Assembly (NCBI RefSeq): GCF_001683915.1
Contig: NZ_LXTT01000021.1
Span: 1-40,240 of the forward strand
Direction of reading: 5' to 3'
Length of the DNA stretch: 40,240 nucleotides
Origin: Allomuricauda sp. CP2A
GTDB taxonomy: Bacteria > Bacteroidota > Bacteroidia > Flavobacteriales > Flavobacteriaceae
The notes beneath the pieces are model-generated. The model ran no database searches and was not told where the DNA came from. It saw only the letters and a list, made by a program, of their open reading frames with translations. The position numbers were made by a program, and so were the translations under genes. Below are positions 33,470 to 40,240 of the stretch, in pieces (the stretch's first letter is position 1; every line of letters starts with the position of its first letter).

Positions 33470-33959
33470 TTTAAGGGTTACTTCTAAATTTTATGTTTTT
33501 CATGGGTTGCCACCGGGAAACAAGACATCTTGGTCTTGACTGCAATAATAATCAGTTTTTTCATTAAATGGGTCTGTAGTTCCATCTTTTCCATTTTAAA
33601 GATCCATCAATTTTTGTATGACCGCTGGAATAATGAAAAGTTTCAAGGAAATCTACGTAAAGAATACCCATGGTACAGTGAAATTCTTAACAGTTCAACT
33701 GGTTGATTGGGTGTGAATGGTCAGAAGCGTAAATTTTATATTTATAAATAAAGAACTTCTTTTTTTGATATAATTGGGCATTGGGCAAAAATAATTTGCA
33801 AGGTTCGCAAAAATTTCATTAATTTTAAAATGTAATAAGCACACTTATTAAGGGATATGATAATGATATGAATCCGTCTTTCTGTATTGGACATTCCCCG
33901 CCAGACAGTTAGATAACAGAATTAATAGAATTTTTTTCTACTAATGAATAGCTAACCTT
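33470..33959. other. Divergent regulatory region of the SDR operon and araC-type gene
   Basis: 490 bp without a gene. An inverted repeat CAAGAC/GTCTTG (33521-33526 and 33533-33538) lies 52 bp upstream of the SDR start and is a candidate operator. No exact TAnnTTTG or LacI-type palindrome was found here. Confidence 0.5.
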
Positions 33960-34841
33960 ATGGATACGCCAACACGATTTGATGAATCTAGAACTGATCT
34001 TAAACCATACGGATTGGGCTGTGAATTGTGGCAACCCAAGAGAATGAAGAGGGAAGAGCGACATAACGAGTTGGAAATCAATTTTTTGCCAGATTGTTCA
34101 ATTACGTATCTAATAAGCAACCGAAAATTCAAGATAAAGAGGGGGACGGTAATAGCATTTTGGGCTCTTATGCCACATCAAGTCATTGACTTTAAAAAGG
34201 ATTGTCCCTATTATGTCATCACCATACCATTCTCTGTTTTGCACGAATGGAACTTGCCAAAAACATTTCTTGATTCCATTTTTAAGGGAGAGGTACAGAT
34301 TACACGGGATTTAGAAGATATTGAGTTTGAAAAAAAGCGTTTTGATAGATGGTCTTTAGAGCTTGACAAAAGGGGATCGGAACTCTATGCTGCCTGTTCA
34401 CTGGAAATTTGTGCTTTTATAAAACGCTTAGCTTTGAAAAACTTACCCCAGTCTTGCGAACAGAAAGTTAAGCCGCCGCCTATAAACCTTGTGGAAAGAA
34501 TGGCAATGTTCATTGCCAGTAATTTTACAGAACCCATTAAGGCGAGTGATGTTGCAAGAGAAGTAGGACTCCATCCTGACTATGCCAATTCAATCTTCAA
34601 AAAAGCATTTTGTAAGACCATCTCAAATTATATTATAGGGCAGCGGGTACTTTATGCTGAAAGAAAGCTATCAATTTCTGATGAGCCCATTACTTCATTG
34701 GCCTTTCAATCGGGCTTTAGTTCCATAAGTAGATTCAATGCGGCGTTTAAGAAAAAAAACAAACTGACTCCCAGAGAATACCGCAAAAGGCATTTATTAA
34801 CCTTGGACCTGAAGATAGGCCAGGAATATGTTGAGATTTGA
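33960..34841 (+). CDS. AraC-family transcription regulator
   Basis: A 293-residue regulator with an N-terminal sensing domain (about 1-165, cupin-like fold expected) and a C-terminal double helix-turn-helix (about 185-285). The second HTH reads ITSLAFQSGFSSISRFNAAFKKKNKLTPREYRK, the usual AraC signature. It is divergent from the SDR/hydrolase operon and convergent with susDC, so either could be its target. The effector is probably a sugar of the locus. A strong terminator follows about 190 bp downstream. Confidence 0.85.
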   Translation: MDTPTRFDESRTDLKPYGLGCELWQPKRMKREERHNELEINFLPDCSITYLISNRKFKIKRGTVIAFWALMPHQVIDFKKDCPYYVITIPFSVLHEWNLPKTFLDSIFKGEVQITRDLEDIEFEKKRFDRWSLELDKRGSELYAACSLEICAFIKRLALKNLPQSCEQKVKPPPINLVERMAMFIASNFTEPIKASDVAREVGLHPDYANSIFKKAFCKTISNYIIGQRVLYAERKLSISDEPITSLAFQSGFSSISRFNAAFKKKNKLTPREYRKRHLLTLDLKIGQEYVEI

Positions 34842-34892
34842 ATTACAATCTTCTTTTATTGTCCAATTAAAGGTTAAAACCCTGCAAACTTG

Positions 34893-34908
34893 CCTGACGG
34901 CAGTCAGG
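34893..34908. repeat. Small hairpin CCTGA/TCAGG
   Basis: Stem CCTGA (34893-34897) and TCAGG (34904-34908) with a 6-nt loop, in the araC 3' region. It has no U tract and is not a terminator. Confidence 0.5.
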
Positions 34909-34949
34909 TTTAATTGAAGTTACTTTAGTTTCTATAAATTTTTATGTAT

Positions 34950-35016
34950 CCATGAGTTATTGGGTTACTGGGTTACCATGTGATTATTGAATAACTCAAT
35001 AACCTAATAACCATGG
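34950..35016. repeat. Imperfect heptad inverted repeat
   Basis: Arms at 34950-34976 and 34991-35016 consist of degenerate GGTTATT-like heptads and match as inverted copies at about 17 of 21 central positions. Both arms are bordered by CCATG. The function is unknown. Confidence 0.6.
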
Positions 35017-35033
35017 CAATTTTATTGCCCTTC

Positions 35034-35065
35034 CTCTGGACTTCTAGTCCAGAGTGTTTTAGTTT
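35034..35065 (+). terminator. Terminator of the araC-type gene
   Basis: A perfect 9-bp stem CTCTGGACT (35034-35042) / AGTCCAGAG (35046-35054) with a 3-nt loop, followed by TGTTTTAGTTTTT. Reads on the plus strand. Confidence 0.85.
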
Positions 35066-35073
35066 TTAAGGCT

Positions 35074-35107
35074 AAAAAAAAGCCACCTGTTTTTTACGAC
35101 AAGTGGC
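35074..35107 (-). terminator. Terminator of susD
   Basis: On the minus strand GCCACTTG (35107-35100) pairs with CAGGTGGC (35089-35082) with one G.T pair, and an eight-T run (35081-35074) follows. It lies 42 bp after the susD stop. Confidence 0.85.
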
Positions 35108-35148
35108 CTTTAGAAATAACTAACTCAAAATAATTATCACTAATTTAT

Positions 35149-36726
35149 TTATGGGACATCCCAAAAAACCCGGGATACCAGATTGTCTCCACCAATGGCG
35201 GCGGCTGCAGCTGCGTAGTTTTCCGCATTAGCAGAAGCCTCACGATCAGGATATGTCATTCTATGCACAAAACCATCCCCACCATTGGCCAAGAGGTTAT
35301 CGTTGAAATCGTTTCTTTCCAGGTCTGGAAAACCACTTCTCCTTACATTGGCAAAAGCTTCCGTACCGTTTCTAAAGTTGACCAACCAATATTGCGTATT
35401 GATCAACTCCAAGGCATTGCCAGCATCATAAGCCACTTCCGGCTCAGCCAAATAGGCATTTATTTCGGCATTTGTAATGGGTGTGGTATTTGGATAAAGT
35501 TCATAAATCTGCATGTCTGCCCTTATCCCTTGCTCGTAAAGTGCTTCAGGATCCCCAGATATCCATCCCCTAAATGCAGCTTCAGCCATAAGCAAAGAAG
35601 TTTGTGCATAGGTTACATAAAAGTCCGGAGCAGCAGGTGATGCCACGGCAAAAATATTGATCTGAGAGTAAGCCAGTCCTGCACCATTAGTGCCACGATA
35701 TCCTAGAGAAGTATCCGATAGCTGCAAATCTGAAACCCCGATTGGCACCCCAAATTGGTTGGCCAAATCGGTATCGGGATCAGTGTCATTAGCTACGGCA
35801 CCTGGGTCATCATACGTGGCAATCATGTATTGGCCCCGGGGGTCATCTGTGGATTTTAGTTGGTCCACCAATGGTTCGGCTGCGTAATTAAAAAATGAGA
35901 AGTTTCGCAAATTATTGTTCTCTCCTTGAGTAAATGTACTTCCATCATACTTTACATAAGCGTTGTCGGCGTTTGAGGTCATAACACCTCCGGCAACAGC
36001 TTCAGAAACTATGGATTCGGCTCTGGAAGCATTTAATTTTGAATAGCGCATGCCCAATCGTAGCAAAAGTGAATTGCCCAATTTTCTCCATTTGGCAACC
36101 TGAGCTGAGGCCGATCCGGTGGGTTGTTCGCTATTGGCCCCATAGAAAAGGTCTTCAGAAACAAAACCTCCATTTGGATTCAGAGCTGCTATGGCTTCAG
36201 TGAGTTCATTATACAGATCCTCATAGATGGCTTCATCATCATCATAGGTTGGGAAATAAATGAGTTCACTTACGGCCTTAGCGGCGTCAAAGTAGGGGAC
36301 ATCTGCATAGGTGTCCACAATTCCCATAAAAATTTGGGCTTTCCAAATACGGACCATACTGGTGAGGTTCGTCCTATTACTGCCCTCATCTTGGCCCAAC
36401 AAAATCAAAGCCTGTTCCAGATTCCTGATGTCAGAGGAATATGAACCGTTCCACTTTGGATTATTGACCCCGTCAATGTCCTCATTAAAATTAAAGCCGA
36501 GGGTGGCACCTTGGTTAAAAGGGTTTACAAAATGTTGCACAATGGTATGTTCGGCAGACCAGTTTCCTAGATGGCTCCGTTGCGCCCCGGCGAACAATAA
36601 TGCTGGGTCAACCTCTGTTACCGCGTAAGGATTTGTGTTTACTTCCACAAAATCTTCGTCACATCCACCCATACCGATAACCAGGCAAACAAAGACTATA
36701 TGTTTAATATATTTTATCGTTTTCAT
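35149..36726 (-). CDS. SusD/RagB-like nutrient-binding lipoprotein
   Basis: A 525-residue outer-membrane surface lipoprotein. ATG 36726 gives a signal peptide with lipobox Cys28 (GMGGC) followed by DEDFVE; the longer frame from 36744 overlaps the SusC gene. Helix-rich tetratricopeptide-like segments and the VNTNPYAVTEVDP opening are typical of the SusD-like group 2. It forms a complex with the SusC transporter encoded just upstream and captures the oligosaccharide. The glycan is not predictable from the sequence alone. A strong terminator follows. Confidence 0.9.
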   Translation of the reverse strand: MKTIKYIKHIVFVCLVIGMGGCDEDFVEVNTNPYAVTEVDPALLFAGAQRSHLGNWSAEHTIVQHFVNPFNQGATLGFNFNEDIDGVNNPKWNGSYSSDIRNLEQALILLGQDEGSNRTNLTSMVRIWKAQIFMGIVDTYADVPYFDAAKAVSELIYFPTYDDDEAIYEDLYNELTEAIAALNPNGGFVSEDLFYGANSEQPTGSASAQVAKWRKLGNSLLLRLGMRYSKLNASRAESIVSEAVAGGVMTSNADNAYVKYDGSTFTQGENNNLRNFSFFNYAAEPLVDQLKSTDDPRGQYMIATYDDPGAVANDTDPDTDLANQFGVPIGVSDLQLSDTSLGYRGTNGAGLAYSQINIFAVASPAAPDFYVTYAQTSLLMAEAAFRGWISGDPEALYEQGIRADMQIYELYPNTTPITNAEINAYLAEPEVAYDAGNALELINTQYWLVNFRNGTEAFANVRRSGFPDLERNDFNDNLLANGGDGFVHRMTYPDREASANAENYAAAAAAIGGDNLVSRVFWDVP

Positions 36727-36730
36727 AGTT

Positions 36731-39700
36731 CTAGAATTTAACATTTAGGCTAAAATTGTAATTACGGGTGGTCGGTAGCGCAGAGTTTTCATACCCAGCC
36801 CTAAAGTCACCGGAAGACTGTACAGCTTCTGGATCAATACCAGGGAAGTCTTTGTAGAGAATTGCCACATTACGGCATGAAGCAGACAAAGTTAATCCCT
36901 TAATGAATTTCAAATCTGAAATATTACTGATAGCACTGGTAAAATCATAAGAGAGGTTTATGCTTCTCAACTTAATAAAATCGGATTTAAAGGTGAATGG
37001 ATCACCAATCTGAAGGTTACGATAGTCTGCATAAAAGGATTGCAAATTGGTAACCGCTGTGGTATTGGGCTGTCCAGTGCTTTCATAAACACTGTTGGGA
37101 ACAATGATTCCATTCTCACCCTCGCGACGACCTTCAAGTGACAAAATGGAGTGTCCCTGTCTCAACATATTCAAATGTGTCGATGAAAGTACGGTACCAC
37201 CAAACTTGTAATCTATAAAAAAGCCAAATGTAAAGTTCTTATACTGGAAACTGTTGTTCCAACCTCCCGTATGTTTTGGGATGGAGCTACCAACGGGCAA
37301 GAAACCATTGGTTTCCTCTGCACCCGGTGTGTCGCCGTTGGTGGCCAGTAAGCGTCCATCATCATTCACCAAAATTTGTCCATTGGCGTTTCTCCTGTAC
37401 GTCCTTGTGTACAATTGGTTCATGGCCATACCTTCTGTATACCTCAATTCACCGAGGAACTCGTTCCCGGTACCGTTAAAGAAGATAAGAAGAATGGTTC
37501 CGCTGTCATTACCCACATCCAACACTTCTGTTGATAGGTAGGCGTTGTTCCATGAACTTACCCAAGTAAAGTCGTTGGTTTGAATGGGAGTGAATTCAAC
37601 TAAAGTTTCCAATCCGCTGTTTTTCAAAGAAGCTACATTTTGCTTGGAGTTGTCATAACCGGAAGCATTTGAAAGGGTAACGTCCAGAATCTGGTCGGTG
37701 GTGATTTTCTCAAAAGCGGCTATATCAAAACGTAAACGATTATTGAACAATCGCATATCAAGACCAATCTCTTTTTCAGTAACGGTAAATGGTCGTAACG
37801 ATGGGTTGGGAGCAAACCCTCCTTGAACACCTGCAGTGGTCTGACCATTGAAAGGTGGATTGATGTTGTAATTCAATATACCTTCATAGGTATTCACACC
37901 ATTGGCGCTACCTACTTCTGCCCAAGATGCCCTTACCTTACCATAATTAAACCAGCCATCTCTATTGTTCAGTAATTCGGAGAAGACCAAACTACCTGAA
38001 ACGGATGGATAGAATACTGAATTATCCTCAGGGTTAAGCACCGAGAACCAGTCCTGTCTTCCCGTAAAATTCAAATAAATTAGGTCATTGTAGCCGAAAT
38101 CAGCTGTTGAGTAAAGTGAATTGATCCTAAACGTGCTGTATTGATAAGGTTGAAACCCTGCTTGGTCAGTTTCAAAGAAGGTACCATTGGTAATTGAATA
38201 TAGGTCTGGTACAACAAAGAGCCTTGAGAACTGTGAATTTTGTTGGAATCTGGACCTCCATGTGTTACCACCAATAGTGGCATCCACAGAAAATTTACCA
38301 AAGGTTTTGCTGAAACCAACTAAGAAATCGGCGTTAATATCCCTTGTCTCGGTCTGTTGAATGTCATAACGACCCCGGTAAAATCCTGTATCACCTTCCA
38401 AAGTTGTGGTGGCGCCTGCACCATTTAGCTCGTTCCATTCTCTAAAATTGGTGGCAAAGTCATAGTTGTATCGACCTTGCAAATAGAGCCAATCGGTGAA
38501 ATCATATCTCAGGGTGGCAGTACCTAGTAAACGATTACGCTCATCGTTAAAGAACTGTTTTTTTTGTAGTTGATAGTATGGGTTGTTGATGGTACCCAGG
38601 AATCCGTTTGTACGCAATTCAGCTCCCGTTACTGGGTCGATGGCACTTTGCTCATAGGCCTCAATGGGAACAGAAACGGTTGTCCTGTTGAAAAAGTTCA
38701 CCGCACCCGGCCCCTGAGTTCCAATTTCAGGTGGGTTGATGTTCTCTTCATTGGCATAGTTTACGTTCAACAACAGATTCAGCTTTTCGGTAATATTGTA
38801 GTTGATACCTATGTTAAAGATCCGTTTTTTGTACTCGTTGGCAGGTTGGATACCCTTAGCATCGGTATTGGCAAATGAAGCCCTGAAACTTCCCTTTTCA
38901 TTCCCTCCAGATAGGCCTATGGTATTGGTAAGGTTGGATCCCGTTCTAAGGAAGTCGTAGAGTTTATATGGATAAGCGGAATAAGGCCTCATAACACCAT
39001 CAAAGTTTATTGTTGGTGCTCCGTCCAATCGTTCCCCAAAGCCAAATTGACCTGTGGCTGCTGCCTCACCTTGGGTTTGGGGCCTTTGGCCACTGGTACC
39101 CTGACCATACATGGTCTGGGTGATTTCATCCATAAAGTTCAATGCCTCAGAGGTAGAATAACTCGAGGTGAATTCAACACCAATGCCCTGATTCAGTCTA
39201 CCTGATTTTGTGGTGATGATTACCGCCCCGTTGGCTGCCCTTGCACCATAAATGGCTGCTGCCGTGGCTCCCTTAAGCACGGTCATACTTTCAATATCAT
39301 CAGGGTTGATGTTCTGTAGATTATCACCCAAATCCCTTTGCTCGCCACGACCATTGGCACCCCTTGCACCTTGGTCTATAGGCAGACCGTTGATAACAAA
39401 AAGAGGTGAGTTGCTCGCACCGGCAAAGGCTGCTTGACCACGCAAACGAATCTTCATACTTGAAGCCGCACCAGCGGAAGGTGGGGTAATGTTTAAACCT
39501 GCAACCTTACCTACCAGGGATTCCATAGGGTTAACGGTTCTGGTTTTGGTGAGTTCCTCCGTTTGAACAGAGGTCACCGCATACCCAAGTTTTCTCGTAT
39601 CTTTTCGGATACCAAGCCCTGTAACCACAACTTCATTCAAAGAAGTTACATCTGGTTCGAGGCTTACATTGATCACACTTCGGTTTCCAACTACTATTTC

Positions 39701-40003
39701 TTGGCTTTTATAGCCGATAAAAGAAAATACCAATACGCTCTGGGCATTCCCCACTTCAATTGAATAATTTCCATCGAAGTCTGTTGAAGTACCATTTGTG
39801 GTATTCTTCACGACAACGGTGACCCCCAAAAAGGGTTGGCCATTTTCGTCCGTAACCGAACCGGTAACAGTAGTTTGTAAATTAGTTTCATTGAAAATTT
39901 TCCGATCCATGTCTGTCTCGTTATCCATTCCACTATAGACATTGGCTACAGCACTAGAACACGTTAACAGTACAATGCACCACAAAAAGTGATAGTTTTT
40001 CAT
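36731..40003 (-). CDS. SusC/RagA-family TonB-dependent outer-membrane transporter
   Basis: A 1090-residue outer-membrane receptor. A signal peptide (1-20) is followed by a carboxypeptidase-D-regulatory-like domain (about 44-112, VTGSVTDENGQPFLGVTVVVKN) and a TonB-box region (LNEVVVTGLG, about 117-126). The plug domain follows (about 128-250, PLFVINGLPIDQ), then a 22-stranded barrel that ends in NYNFSLNVKF, the usual terminal aromatic strand signal. It would import the glycan fragments bound by SusD using TonB energy. The start at 40003 is the only Met giving a signal peptide. About 240 bp upstream remain in the window. Confidence 0.9.
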   Translation of the reverse strand: MKNYHFLWCIVLLTCSSAVANVYSGMDNETDMDRKIFNETNLQTTVTGSVTDENGQPFLGVTVVVKNTTNGTSTDFDGNYSIEVGNAQSVLVFSFIGYKSQEIVVGNRSVINVSLEPDVTSLNEVVVTGLGIRKDTRKLGYAVTSVQTEELTKTRTVNPMESLVGKVAGLNITPPSAGAASSMKIRLRGQAAFAGASNSPLFVINGLPIDQGARGANGRGEQRDLGDNLQNINPDDIESMTVLKGATAAAIYGARAANGAVIITTKSGRLNQGIGVEFTSSYSTSEALNFMDEITQTMYGQGTSGQRPQTQGEAAATGQFGFGERLDGAPTINFDGVMRPYSAYPYKLYDFLRTGSNLTNTIGLSGGNEKGSFRASFANTDAKGIQPANEYKKRIFNIGINYNITEKLNLLLNVNYANEENINPPEIGTQGPGAVNFFNRTTVSVPIEAYEQSAIDPVTGAELRTNGFLGTINNPYYQLQKKQFFNDERNRLLGTATLRYDFTDWLYLQGRYNYDFATNFREWNELNGAGATTTLEGDTGFYRGRYDIQQTETRDINADFLVGFSKTFGKFSVDATIGGNTWRSRFQQNSQFSRLFVVPDLYSITNGTFFETDQAGFQPYQYSTFRINSLYSTADFGYNDLIYLNFTGRQDWFSVLNPEDNSVFYPSVSGSLVFSELLNNRDGWFNYGKVRASWAEVGSANGVNTYEGILNYNINPPFNGQTTAGVQGGFAPNPSLRPFTVTEKEIGLDMRLFNNRLRFDIAAFEKITTDQILDVTLSNASGYDNSKQNVASLKNSGLETLVEFTPIQTNDFTWVSSWNNAYLSTEVLDVGNDSGTILLIFFNGTGNEFLGELRYTEGMAMNQLYTRTYRRNANGQILVNDDGRLLATNGDTPGAEETNGFLPVGSSIPKHTGGWNNSFQYKNFTFGFFIDYKFGGTVLSSTHLNMLRQGHSILSLEGRREGENGIIVPNSVYESTGQPNTTAVTNLQSFYADYRNLQIGDPFTFKSDFIKLRSINLSYDFTSAISNISDLKFIKGLTLSASCRNVAILYKDFPGIDPEAVQSSGDFRAGYENSALPTTRNYNFSLNVKF

Positions 40004-40240
40004 AATTGTACGAATTAGTTTTTGGTTATTGTTAGTGTATATGAACAGTTTCAGTAATGCTCTTTTCCAAAAAAAGCCTACTTCTTCTGCTCATATGAGT
40101 TTTTTGTTCAGGAACTTTTTTGGGAGAACAGTCATGGAACAAGTACTTTTAAGAATTAATAAGTGTTTTTTTTATACTTATTTTTTTTGACATAAGTTTT
40201 CCCAGGAATAAATTCCCAAACAGGAACAAAGAATCATATA
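40004..40240. other. susC upstream region, window edge
   Basis: AT-rich leader with no gene. On the minus strand there are short repeats of GTTCCTG (near 40098-40110 and 40215-40225), but no exact TAnnTTTG promoter was identified. The natural promoter may lie beyond the window. Confidence 0.4.

Overview
The window looks like a chromosome segment of a Bacteroidota bacterium, most likely a marine or plant-polysaccharide-degrading member of the Flavobacteriaceae. The evidence is a moderately AT-rich composition, a SusC/SusD outer-membrane pair, lipoproteins with an acidic stretch after the lipobox Cys, and promoters that fit the Bacteroidota -7 consensus TAnnTTTG. I saw no rRNA, tRNA, CRISPR array, IS element or prophage. 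Starts were corrected by reading upstream sequence wherever an open frame ran into repeats, terminators or a neighbouring gene.

Region 1 (1-950) is a tandem array of about 160-bp units built from paired, oppositely oriented hairpins (motif CACTGAGCTTGTCGAAGTG and its variant). A small GIY-YIG nuclease gene is embedded in it, an arrangement that resembles REP/REPIN elements. Region 2 (966-3075) is a compact ketosynthase - acyl carrier protein - phosphopantetheinyl transferase operon that starts 17 bp after the last hairpin.

Region 3 (3557-8111) is a Crp/Fnr-family regulator followed by three promoters. Each promoter carries an FNR-like box (TTGAT-N4-ATCAA) exactly 26 nt upstream of a TTTG -7 element. 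They drive a cupin/STAS-like/GNAT operon, an amidohydrolase and a DinB-like gene. Region 4 (8172-14417) has two beta-lactamase-fold serine hydrolases, two lipoproteins (one with a PKD-like domain and a three-fold repeated parallel beta-helix) and a nucleoside deaminase behind a strong terminator.

Region 5 (14874-40003) is a carbohydrate-utilisation locus. It encodes a secreted esterase, a GH54 alpha-L-arabinofuranosidase lipoprotein, a GH95 alpha-L-fucosidase/galactosidase and a minus-strand operon for uptake and oxidation of a 6-deoxy sugar or its analogue (lactonase, sugar dehydrogenase, FucP permease, mutarotase, FMN L-lactate-type dehydrogenase). A LacI regulator follows, then a divergent operon lgoD-uxaB-uxaA, a diketo-deoxyfuconate hydrolase/dehydrogenase pair, an AraC regulator and SusD/SusC. 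Two identical palindromic operators (TTCAAACGTTTGAA) link the two sugar operons. My reading is that the locus handles both L-fucose and L-galactose. The FucP/dehydrogenase/lactonase front end feeds the fuconate branch (ending in pyruvate plus L-lactate) and the L-galactonate branch (LgoD, UxaB, UxaA to 2-keto-3-deoxygluconate). A Thr at the substrate-selecting position of GH95, together with the arabinofuranosidase, points to L-galactose-capped arabinosyl side chains as a candidate substrate.
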